35,696 nucleotides of DNA from Coprobacillus sp. CAG:698. GTDB lineage: Bacteria; Bacillota_I; Bacilli_A; ML615J-28; CAG-698. Where the stretch lies: positions 136,405-172,100 of the forward strand of contig HF988732.1 in NCBI GenBank assembly GCA_000431235.1, given 5' to 3'. The position numbers and the translations under genes were made by a program. Shown here piece by piece: positions 10,501-16,845 of this stretch. Numbering within the stretch: position 1 is the stretch's first letter; every line of letters starts with the position of its first letter. The notes beneath the pieces were generated by a model. The model was not told the origin of the DNA. It ran no database searches and saw only the letters and a list, made by a program, of their open reading frames with translations.

Positions 10501-10650
10501 TTTGAAAATCACTTTGGAGGAATTTATTATGTCTTTATTCGTGGATGTAACAAGGATACAGGAAATGGTATATACTGTCAAACGTGGAATAGCTTTAGCG
10601 ATTTAGAAAAATCATTTAATGAAATAATAAAAAGTAAGGTGATGAGGTAA
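7561..10650 (+). CDS. recB: RecB helicase-nuclease subunit of exonuclease V
   Basis: This 1029-residue SF1A helicase is joined to a C-terminal RecB-family nuclease. Walker A (ASAGTGKT, 20-27) is followed by VTFTDKAAGELKDRI and YTIHSFC. DEFQDT (239-244) and GDPKQSIYSFQGADVDVYLKA are the Walker B and motif III regions. MTMHASKGLQFPVV and LFYVAYTRSEY are the late motifs. The nuclease residues are H816 (GTCLHEIFE), D913 (GFIDLLF), D926 and K928 (VDWKSD), all intact, so cleavage activity is expected. FGGIYYVFIRG near the end is a RecB signature, whereas AddA proteins differ here. An acidic and lysine-rich linker (about 730-780) separates helicase and nuclease, as the tether does in E. coli RecB. 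It overlaps recC by 8 bases and recD begins one base after its stop. Confidence 0.9.
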   Translation: MPKQFDIKEFEPYKNYVIDASAGTGKTYNIIEIVKKLVLENICKLNEILIVTFTDKAAGELKDRIRKGLGELYTEDSSIYTIHSFCDNVIKEFGVSSNLPLNMTLVSDENLYNFINEYIRNDDITTDILTAFKLKEFDCKYLAKGLVNGINKYYLNKDNEEDETIISMEKIKSEDVDFDRLYITTKYLKDAYISYLNYKKENNYKTFDDMIRQVRESIIDDKCDLKDKLRKKYKYAIIDEFQDTNQLQFDIFSNIFLCENHNIIVVGDPKQSIYSFQGADVDVYLKAKKIIVDNGGIDCILMKNYRSRKEQVESCNNLFNLYNFKGTNFTDSSYCVKKIDNKEYKCLYDGHEIDAFWIASEIDDDDYAKIVAREIVNCCEYDENGRTRLQITDKNDANYNYRNVTFKDFAILGRDRYCLFDIINELKRLGIPFVRYKDTGLFDGKECSDWIALFEAIDAIDFTGNNRNIFRKVLFTNFFGKSINEITDDLYKSDDNIEFSLLMKWREIASSNRWEDLINDIIVSSKLSDTMSTLSKLSSIGIYKQIGNYCVNYLLDNHNICDLIINLKNLQSGSEETEDENIVEKSTNFNAVKIMTMHASKGLQFPVVITKGGYNFSQLHLCECYTYRDGNKKLLSYYNKAELFDNAVIEEQKRLFYVAYTRSEYITIIENPVDKNGSMESSGFKGILSSYTKNNSFRALNANNYNIRQLKEKVKIILSKTNIEVDDSLKEKQEELLKELIKKGTKKKSYKHSYSSLSHSNEITEDEENKEGKQDIGLSRFDKNSIYNNPFLDNTLKQLIIPNGFPKGAIIGTCLHEIFEKIDFCNFEERIEETVDYSFKNYAIKDNMQYKEYVKNIVRNVILARMPIINGSKITEENMSLNSITFNDRKSEIEFTFNLLDEKLRNYCNGFIDLLFRRGEYYCLVDWKSDCLSDDFESFTENNSLRSHVNNSYSIQRTLYSYCLIKWLKAFYKNETEAEIFENHFGGIYYVFIRGCNKDTGNGIYCQTWNSFSDLEKSFNEIIKSKVMR

Positions 10651-10651
10651 T

Positions 10652-12592
10652 ATGATGGATGATTTAAATAAATTATTAAACTTAGAAATAAATAACAGAT
10701 TGTTATCTCCTATTTGGAAATATGTAATAAATGATATTATTTCAGAAGAAATTAATTGTAACGATGAAGATAAAAATGATTTATTAATATTCTTTAGTGT
10801 CTATTTTAGTTTAGTTGACGATGGTAATGTTTGTATATCGCTAAATGAGAATATTGCTTTGAATAAATGGAAAGAAAAATATGAATTCAATAGAATAGTT
10901 TTAGAGTCAAAGGATGCTTTTAATAAAGATGATTATGATTACATAATTACCTGTACTGAAGAAAGTATAAGTAAAGCTATAAAGCTAATTAATAAAGGTT
11001 TAATTAATAACTTGGTTGGGGAAAAGAAATTCTTTGATATCGAAAATAATTATTTATATTTAAAAAAGTATAATATTGCAAGAAAAGGTATTAAGGAAAC
11101 TATAGATAGACTCTTTAAACAAAGTTTTAATTGTACTCCATATTTAGATTGCCAAAAAGATAAAGATATAAGTATTGAACTTTCTAAAGGGCAGGCTAAA
11201 GTTGTTGATGAAGGGTGCTCTAAAAATTTAATCATCACTGGTGGACCAGGAACAGGAAAAACAACATCAATATTATTTTTACTAATAAACATTTTAAATA
11301 CTTATAAAGATTATAATGTTTATTTGACTGCCCCAAGTGGTAAAGCCGCTAGCCGTATGAAAGAAAGTATTTTAGGTAGTTTAAAGCGCGTTAAAGAAGA
11401 TTTTAAAAACCAAAATCAAGAATTGATTACGAAAATTGAAAAATTAGAAGAAAGTACTATCCATAGACTATTATCTTTTAATAGCGAGTCAAGTGACTTT
11501 ACATACAATAAAAATTATCAATTTCCTGATAAATCAATATTTGTTATTGATGAAGCTAGTATGATTGATATTTGTATTTTTAACTCCTTACTAGAGGCTA
11601 TTCCTACTAATGCTAGAGTCTTCATTATGGGTGATAAAAACCAATTACCATCTGTTGAGTGTGGAGCTGTTTTTGGAGAACTATTGAAAATGGATAGTTT
11701 AAAAGATAATATTATTGAATTAGATGAATCAAAAAGATTTGATGAAAGCACAGATATTTATAAACTTGCTAATATCATAAATAAAAATCAAAAACTAAAT
11801 ATTTCCCAAGAAGACTTTAGGCAAGTAAGTGATTTTAAAATTGAAAAAGATGATGATAAAAAACCTATATTTTATTATAATAATGAATGTACTAAAGATG
11901 AATTTAATAATATGCTTAAAATATGGGGTAATAACTATTATAAAGACTTACAAAGTGAGTTTAAAAATATTGATATTAATTCTTTAAATAAAGACGAAAT
12001 AAAAGATAAATTTTCTAATTTATTTGAAAAAACAGAATCTGCTAAGATATTATGTGCTGAAAATGAAGGCTCTACAGGAGTAAAATATATCAATAATTTG
12101 ATAAAGAAATTAACTATAGATGATTCGCAAACAACATCTGTAGAAGGGTATTTTACAGGCGAGTTAATGATGATAAATAAGAATAACAAGATATTAGATT
12201 TATATAATGGTGATTCTGGAGTATTAGTAACTTTTGCAAACGATAAGACTCTTTACTTTATGGTTAAGAAAGCTACAAAGCTAATAAAAAATGATGGAAA
12301 ACAAGAGGATAAAATCTTTAAATTAGGTGATTTTATGTTTTATCCATTAAGAATGATTACCAAAAGTGAAATTGATTTGTCTTATGCAATTACGATACAT
12401 AAATCGCAAGGTTCAGATTACAAAAATATTTTAGTAATACTGCCTAAACAAAAGGGACATCCTTTACTCAATAGACAAATCATTTATACTGCTATTACGA
12501 GAACTAAAGGAAATACTTATATCCTTTCTAATTTTGATCGCATTGAAGAAGCAAAAAATAGACTTATTTTAAGAGACACAAATATCTCTTGA
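10652..12592 (+). CDS. recD: RecD helicase subunit of exonuclease V
   Basis: This 646-residue SF1B 5'-3' helicase is close to the 608 residues of E. coli RecD and shorter than most RecD2 proteins. A helical N-terminal part (1-150) precedes Walker A (GGPGTGKT, 197-204), APSGKAASRMKE and STIHRLL. Walker B is DEAS (300-303), followed by the RecD-typical ARVFIMGDKNQLPSVECGAVFGE. The UvrD_C_2 end holds TIHKSQGSDYKN and IIYTAITRTKG. The start has two ATG codons in a row, with AAGGTGATGAGG just upstream inside the end of recB. Its place directly behind recC and recB supports a three-subunit enzyme over a free-standing RecD2. It is the last gene of the operon and ends in TGA before a terminator. Confidence 0.88.
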   Translation: MMDDLNKLLNLEINNRLLSPIWKYVINDIISEEINCNDEDKNDLLIFFSVYFSLVDDGNVCISLNENIALNKWKEKYEFNRIVLESKDAFNKDDYDYIITCTEESISKAIKLINKGLINNLVGEKKFFDIENNYLYLKKYNIARKGIKETIDRLFKQSFNCTPYLDCQKDKDISIELSKGQAKVVDEGCSKNLIITGGPGTGKTTSILFLLINILNTYKDYNVYLTAPSGKAASRMKESILGSLKRVKEDFKNQNQELITKIEKLEESTIHRLLSFNSESSDFTYNKNYQFPDKSIFVIDEASMIDICIFNSLLEAIPTNARVFIMGDKNQLPSVECGAVFGELLKMDSLKDNIIELDESKRFDESTDIYKLANIINKNQKLNISQEDFRQVSDFKIEKDDDKKPIFYYNNECTKDEFNNMLKIWGNNYYKDLQSEFKNIDINSLNKDEIKDKFSNLFEKTESAKILCAENEGSTGVKYINNLIKKLTIDDSQTTSVEGYFTGELMMINKNNKILDLYNGDSGVLVTFANDKTLYFMVKKATKLIKNDGKQEDKIFKLGDFMFYPLRMITKSEIDLSYAITIHKSQGSDYKNILVILPKQKGHPLLNRQIIYTAITRTKGNTYILSNFDRIEEAKNRLILRDTNIS

Positions 12593-12600
12593 ATTATATA

Positions 12601-12628
12601 AAATCCATGTCATTTGGCATGGGTTTTT
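12601..12628 (+). terminator. Rho-independent terminator after recD
   Basis: Twelve pairs (12601-12612 with 12615-12626, two of them G-U) form a hairpin with its tip at 12613-12614. A T run continues to 12628. It lies 8 bases after the recD stop. Confidence 0.8.
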
Positions 12629-12636
12629 ATATTTCT

Positions 12637-12664
12637 TTGAAAAATAAATAACCTAATATATGAT
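12637..12664 (+). promoter_or_regulatory. Promoter of the four-gene ABC unit
   Basis: TTGAAA (12637-12642) and TATGAT (12659-12664) are 16 bases apart. They lie between the recD terminator and the ribosome binding site at 12677. The match is moderate. Confidence 0.45.
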
Positions 12665-12687
12665 TAATATATTTATGGAGGTTGTTT

Positions 12688-13344
12688 ATGAAAAAGGTTA
12701 TAAAAAAAATATTAATTGTTTTATGTTTAATAGCAATGATAAGTGTAAACTATAGTTTTTCCCTAAAGGCTTATACAAAAACTGGTCATGATGATTTTCT
12801 TGAAATAAGAAAAGGAAAATATGTGAGTTTATTAAATGAAATCGATGATGAAATTATTGAAAAACTATATAAGGCAACAAAATGGAAATTCTTTGGTTGG
12901 GAGACAAAAAATATATATGTTTCTGAACCTATTGAGTATGATGGTAAAATTGTTTTTGCGAGAACAAACAAGTCTAGTGAACCATTAACAATAGCATATT
13001 CATTAAGAGAAGTAATGATAACTACAACAAGTGTCAAGGTAACAGGTAGTGTTAGTGCTAAAATCACAGGAAAGTTAAAGAAAGTTAATTTGGATGGAAC
13101 AATATCTGGTGATTTAGAGCGTGAAAGTCAAAATACGATTCAAAGCCAAAGAGATGAAAAAACGGAATTTAAAATAACTATTAATCCTAATAAAAAGGTA
13201 ACTATTATTACGACTGGAACTGGTTATTTAACAAGTGGAGTTAGTAAACATTATTTGTTTGGTTTTACATCTAAAAAAGGATCTTGGGAACGAATTGATG
13301 TTGAGACTACGTATTTTGAATTAAGAGAGGAAGATGTTTCATGA
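12688..13344 (+). CDS. Secreted beta-rich protein of unknown function
   Basis: I do not recognise this 218-residue protein with certainty. The ATG at 12688 is preferred because GGAGG lies 6 bases before it; a TTG two codons earlier overlaps that site's spacer. Residues 1-29 form a signal peptide (basic KKVIKKI, hydrophobic LIVLCLIAMISV) with likely cleavage near the KAY region. The mature part is predicted to be beta-rich. Its C-terminal half has alternating Ser/Thr-rich strands (TTTSVKVTGSVSAKITG, then GTISGDLERES) followed by a Lys-Asn strand (NPNKKVTIITTGTG). This arrangement resembles the membrane-insertion region of aerolysin/ETX-MTX2 pore-forming proteins, but only in general pattern. 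It opens a four-gene unit with an ABC transporter and overlaps the next gene by ATGA. Confidence 0.8.
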   Translation: MKKVIKKILIVLCLIAMISVNYSFSLKAYTKTGHDDFLEIRKGKYVSLLNEIDDEIIEKLYKATKWKFFGWETKNIYVSEPIEYDGKIVFARTNKSSEPLTIAYSLREVMITTTSVKVTGSVSAKITGKLKKVNLDGTISGDLERESQNTIQSQRDEKTEFKITINPNKKVTIITTGTGYLTSGVSKHYLFGFTSKKGSWERIDVETTYFELREEDVS

Positions 13345-14294
13345 AGAGAAAAATAGCTTTAGTGATTACACTTGGAGTTTTAGTAATTGTTACAATTATT
13401 TTTTTAAATATTATAAAGAAAAATGAGACTTTTGATGTAACACTTTTTAAAAAATCATACTCTATAATAACTAGTGGTAGTAATGATAGTTACTTGGAAG
13501 TTTTATTCTATGTAAGTGATAAAAATGTATCTTTTGTGAGAAATGATAAAATACTTAGTTCATCTATATCGGATAAAAACAAAGATAACTTAATAGAAGT
13601 TAAAATAGTTGATGTAGTTGATAGAAAATACACTCAAGTAATAAAGAATAAAAAATTTCATCTATATTCGTTTATTTTCACCCCTATAACAGAAGTAAAT
13701 GATGATTTTGTTTTTGAACTAGATAAAGCATATTTAAATATTAACAATTCAGATATGGAGTATATGTTTTATATAGGTTCATTTTATATGACAAAAGTAC
13801 CATTTTATGGAAGTCAAGACGATATATCGTTATCAAATCTCAAACCTCTAGTTGGCTTTCTTGATAGAAATAAAACTTTAGTTGGTGTAGGAATTGAATT
13901 AAATAACTATACAAATAAAAAGATTACTATTAAAAGTTTTGAGTTTTTAAGATCAGGAATCAAAGCTTCAAACAAAGATATAGTTATTAGTCCTAATAAT
14001 TATTATCCTAGTCAAGATATAGATGATATTTTAGGATATCAATACAATGTTTTTGAAAGTGAATTTATAGATTCAGCGTTTGAAGAAGAAATTGAAAGTA
14101 AAACAAAAAAAGAATTCTTAATACCATTAAAATATCATAATGAATATTCGGTTAATAGCTTAGGTATTGTAATAACTTATGAAATAAATAATAGTATTCA
14201 TAAAATGTATGTTGATGAATTTACCTTCTTCAAGGATAATTCTATTGTTACTAAATATGATGAAGTGATATTGTATAGTTATGATAAGTGTTAA
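13341..14294 (+). CDS. Membrane-anchored extracytoplasmic protein, unknown function
   Basis: The protein has 317 residues. A single N-terminal hydrophobic segment (about residues 5-24, IALVITLGVLVIVTIIFL) after MKRK, with no lipobox Cys, suggests an uncleaved anchor with the remainder outside the membrane. The remainder reads as beta-strand-rich soluble sequence, with charged and Asn-rich loops and no known catalytic motif. The start overlaps the preceding stop in the ATGA arrangement, and the 3' end overlaps the ABC ATPase gene by 14 bases, so all are probably made together. Possible roles are an accessory subunit of the transporter, an immunity protein or a chaperone for the secreted partner. 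None of these can be chosen from the sequence. Confidence 0.75.
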   Translation: MKRKIALVITLGVLVIVTIIFLNIIKKNETFDVTLFKKSYSIITSGSNDSYLEVLFYVSDKNVSFVRNDKILSSSISDKNKDNLIEVKIVDVVDRKYTQVIKNKKFHLYSFIFTPITEVNDDFVFELDKAYLNINNSDMEYMFYIGSFYMTKVPFYGSQDDISLSNLKPLVGFLDRNKTLVGVGIELNNYTNKKITIKSFEFLRSGIKASNKDIVISPNNYYPSQDIDDILGYQYNVFESEFIDSAFEEEIESKTKKEFLIPLKYHNEYSVNSLGIVITYEINNSIHKMYVDEFTFFKDNSIVTKYDEVILYSYDKC

Positions 14295-14871
14295 ACTTGA
14301 AAATATATGTAAAAGTTATCACAAGAAAGAAGTTCTTAAAAATATTAATTATGAATTTCAAAAAGGTTTATATATTTTGTGTGGTGAAAATGGAATAGGA
14401 AAAAGTACAATTATAAAAATAATAAAAGGATTTGTAAAACCTACTAAAGGTGAGGCAATAATTAATGGCAAAATATGTTATATTCCTGATAAAGTTGTCT
14501 TTCCTAGTTATTTAACTATAGATAATATTTTGAAATCTTTAAAGGAATATTATAAGTCAAAAATAGAAATTAGTGAGTTATATAAATTATTTAATTACAC
14601 TGCTTATAAAGATTATCGAATTAAACATATATCTAAAGGAACATATCAAAAATTGCTTTTATCAATATCTCTACTTAATTTATCTGATATATATTTGTTT
14701 GACGAGCCTTTAAATGGTTTGGATCATGAAACCTGTCTACTGTTTAAAAATTTTTTACAAACAATTATTAATGATAATAAAATAATTATTATTTCTTCTC
14801 ATTTACCTGATTTTTATTTAGATTTAAATCCAACAATAATACATATTGAAAGTGGTATCTTAAAATGTTAA
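14281..14871 (+). CDS. Small ABC transporter ATP-binding protein
   Basis: This 196-residue ABC ATPase powers a transporter from the cytoplasmic side. Walker A is GENGIGKST (35-43), Walker B is IYLFDEPLNGLD, and the switch His is in SSHLP. The signature motif is degenerate: HISKGTYQK replaces the usual LSGGQ-type sequence, keeping only Ser, Gly and Gln-like positions. The Q-loop reads CYIPDK, with no clear Gln. Similar short ATPases with relaxed signatures belong to ABC-2 type exporters and bacteriocin self-protection systems. The gene overlaps its neighbours on both sides (14 bases upstream, 7 bases downstream), which ties it to the 215-residue permease. Confidence 0.88.
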   Translation: MISVKLENICKSYHKKEVLKNINYEFQKGLYILCGENGIGKSTIIKIIKGFVKPTKGEAIINGKICYIPDKVVFPSYLTIDNILKSLKEYYKSKIEISELYKLFNYTAYKDYRIKHISKGTYQKLLLSISLLNLSDIYLFDEPLNGLDHETCLLFKNFLQTIINDNKIIIISSHLPDFYLDLNPTIIHIESGILKC

Positions 14872-15512
14872 AGGTAGTGTATCGATTTTTGATTCATAAA
14901 TATTTAAAAATCACTAGTTTTGTTCTCTATGGATTTGTGCTTTTGTTAAGTATAATTATATTTGAAGATATTTCTATCATTTCTAACTATGAAAAATTAA
15001 AGATGTATTATAATAATTGTTTCCAATATGTATTAATTTTAAATATTGTATTAGGTATTTTTGTTTGGGGACATTTAAATTTAAAGGAAACGGATGATTA
15101 TAAAAAGATAGTTATTAATACAAATAAATTAACATATGTTTTTTGTAAAACAATTATCCTAGTCGCTTATGAAACTTTTAATTTGTTAATAGAATTCATA
15201 ATTGTTACGCTAATAGGTTATTTGTACACAAAAATGGTTGCGAAGGAAATAGTTTTAATATTTATTAATTTATTAATTGGGTGTCTTTTTTATTCACTTA
15301 TTTCCGGGATTTTTGTGCTTATCTTTGATGTGTTTAATTATATTTACTTATCAATTGGTCTTTTTATCATTTCTTTTACAAATGCTTTAAAATATGTTAT
15401 TGTTAGTTATAATAGTGTTAATTTAGAGTGTTCAGTTAGTTATTATATGTTCCTTTTACTAATATGTTATATTGTTTATATAATCATATTTATGTATAAA
15501 GAAATTGCTTAA
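14865..15512 (+). CDS. ABC-2-like membrane permease
   Basis: This 215-residue protein has about six hydrophobic segments (near 15-35, 50-66, 88-118, 125-150, 155-175 and 190-210) separated by short polar loops. This matches the size and topology of ABC-2 type permease half-subunits. No catalytic motif is present. The start codon overlaps the end of the ATPase gene by 7 bases, so the two form one transporter, presumably with two copies of each subunit. It is the last gene of the four-gene unit. No clear hairpin terminator follows, and the next promoter begins 8 bases after the stop. The exported or sensed substrate is unknown; the secreted protein of the same unit is a candidate. Confidence 0.75.
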   Translation: MLKVVYRFLIHKYLKITSFVLYGFVLLLSIIIFEDISIISNYEKLKMYYNNCFQYVLILNIVLGIFVWGHLNLKETDDYKKIVINTNKLTYVFCKTIILVAYETFNLLIEFIIVTLIGYLYTKMVAKEIVLIFINLLIGCLFYSLISGIFVLIFDVFNYIYLSIGLFIISFTNALKYVIVSYNSVNLECSVSYYMFLLLICYIVYIIIFMYKEIA

Positions 15513-15519
15513 GTATCTA

Positions 15520-15548
15520 TTGATTTTGTTTCAGATTAGATGTATAAT
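15520..15548 (+). promoter_or_regulatory. Promoter of the preQ1 riboswitch/queT transcript
   Basis: TTGATT (15520-15525) and TATAAT (15543-15548) are 17 bases apart. Initiation would fall near 15555, which is exactly where the riboswitch stem begins. Confidence 0.75.
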
Positions 15549-15554
15549 AATATA

Positions 15555-15597
15555 GAGATGTTCCTTGCCTAACCATCTCAAAATAAAAAACAAGGAG
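15555..15597 (+). promoter_or_regulatory. preQ1-I (class I) riboswitch controlling translation of queT
   Basis: Stem P1 pairs GAGATG (15555-15560) with CATCTC (15574-15579). The loop (15561-15573) contains CCTTG (15563-15567). An A-rich tail (AAAATAAAAAA) leads to CAAGG (15591-15595), which pairs with CCTTG to form the H-type pseudoknot typical of this class. The Shine-Dalgarno sequence AAGGAG (15592-15597) overlaps the pseudoknot, so ligand binding should hide it and reduce translation from the ATG at 15605. The aptamer identity rests on the match to the known compact pattern and on the following gene being queT. The ligand is inferred from that. Confidence 0.9.
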
Positions 15598-15604
15598 TTA
15601 ATTT

Positions 15605-16107
15605 ATGGAAACAAAAACTAGAAAAATAACTCGATTGGCAATTATTGCAGGCTTATATGCGGCATTGACAATCGTTTTTCATTTATTTCTTATGGTGAAA
15701 TACAAGTAAGGTTATCAGAAATGTTGATTATTTTATGTTTCTTTAGTAAAGATTACATATTATCATTGACTTTTGGATGCTTAATAGCTAATGTATTTAG
15801 TACATTTGGGATTGCTGATTGCATATTTGGAACACTAGCTACTTTTCTATCAGCTATTTTTATTTATATATCTAGAAGATACTTTAAATTTGGACTTTTT
15901 GCATCTTGCTTATGGCCAGTACTATTTAATGGAATAATTGTTGGAATTGAAATTGCTGTTTTAAGTGATGTTTCAATTGGTTTAAGTATTCTTTATGTTT
16001 CAGCTGGAGAATTAATAGCAATGATGATTGGTTATTTTGTAATGAAAATATTATCAAAAAGACAATATTTTCTTGAACTAATAAAAGAGGATATTGATTT
16101 ATTATAG
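15605..16107 (+). pseudogene. queT: queT, queuosine precursor transporter, with one-base frameshift
   Basis: From the ATG at 15605 the reading frame stops after 34 codons (TAA at 15707-15709). The rest of a QueT-family (ECF-type S component) protein continues in another frame. It gives ISYGEIQVRLSEML and then four or five membrane segments, including IFGTLATFLSAIFIYI. Adding one T to the run at 15675-15679 restores a continuous protein of about 167 residues, the usual QueT length. The product would import preQ1 or a related queuosine precursor through the membrane, with a shared energy module located elsewhere. The start is fixed by the riboswitch-controlled AAGGAG. The break may be a real mutation, a phase-variable T run or a sequencing error. 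The intact riboswitch argues for recent loss or error. Confidence 0.85.
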
Positions 16108-16123
16108 TTTACTATGTTATAAT
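16094..16123 (+). promoter_or_regulatory. Promoter inside the 3' end of queT
   Basis: TTGATT (16094-16099) is 18 bases before TATAAT (16118-16123), and a TGT extension precedes the -10. It would drive the membrane protein, phosphatase and queH genes independently of the riboswitch. Confidence 0.55.
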
Positions 16124-16155
16124 TATTCTATAAATAAAAGGCAAGAGGTGATAAA

Positions 16156-16845
16156 ATGAAATTAAAAAAGTATATGTGGGTTGTTGAATGGGTTGCAGTT
16201 GCTTTACTTATGTGTTTAGCAATATTTGCTGTGATAAAAGAAGAGTTGTACCTATATATGTTTAGCTTATTGTTTATTATTTTTGGATTATTTAGAATAA
16301 TTCCTTTAATAAAGACAACAGAATCAAAATTAGTAAAGATATTTATTAGTATTGAAACAGTGGTTGATCTTGTTGTTGGATTACTAATTCTTCTCGCAAC
16401 AATTTACGATTGGAATTTTGTGAAAGGAACTAGTTTGTTAGGCATTCTTATTGGCGGTGTTATTTATTTAAGAGGCTTTATATATTTCTTAGGAGCAACT
16501 GTTAAAGATGAACCTTCTGATTTCATGGGATTTATTACCAATATAGCTTTAATTACAATTGCTACAGTTATAATATGCAAGGGAGGTTTTAATACAACTA
16601 TCCTTTCATGGATGCTATTTGTGATAATATTTATTATTTGTGTTATATTTTCTATTAAAGGTTATAAAGGTTTCAAAAGTTATCGTGGTTCAATTGTTGG
16701 TGAGAGTAAAATAAAGAAAATTAAGAGTAAAGAGAAAAAGGAACCTAAAGAGAAAAAAATGCCAACATCTGATGAAATAAAGAATGATATTATAATCGAT
16801 AAAGAAAATAATATAACTGAAAAGAAAGATGAAATCAATGTATAA
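16156..16845 (+). CDS. Multi-pass membrane protein with charged C-terminal tail
   Basis: This is a 229-residue protein of unknown function. Residues about 5-180 contain six hydrophobic segments in three pairs, each pair ending in small polar turns. This is reminiscent of HdeD/DUF308 proteins, though I would not assign it on that alone. The last ~45 residues are a highly charged cytoplasmic tail rich in Lys and Glu (KIKKIKSKEKKEPKEKK). AAGAGGTGAT precedes the ATG at 16156. Its 3' end overlaps the phosphatase gene by 17 bases, which suggests coupled translation. It sits between queT and the phosphatase, but nothing in the sequence ties it directly to queuosine. Confidence 0.75.
   Translation: MKLKKYMWVVEWVAVALLMCLAIFAVIKEELYLYMFSLLFIIFGLFRIIPLIKTTESKLVKIFISIETVVDLVVGLLILLATIYDWNFVKGTSLLGILIGGVIYLRGFIYFLGATVKDEPSDFMGFITNIALITIATVIICKGGFNTTILSWMLFVIIFIICVIFSIKGYKGFKSYRGSIVGESKIKKIKSKEKKEPKEKKMPTSDEIKNDIIIDKENNITEKKDEINV

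Noticed and set aside
4656..10650. Annotation of the first two nuclease genes as addB-addA
   Set aside because: This would be the default in Bacillota, but the sequence blocks fit RecC and RecB better, AddB Cys residues are not seen and recD follows directly.
15721..16107. queT as an intact short gene starting at the ATG at 15721
   Set aside because: The conserved QueT N-terminal part lies upstream in another frame behind the riboswitch, so the short frame is a fragment.
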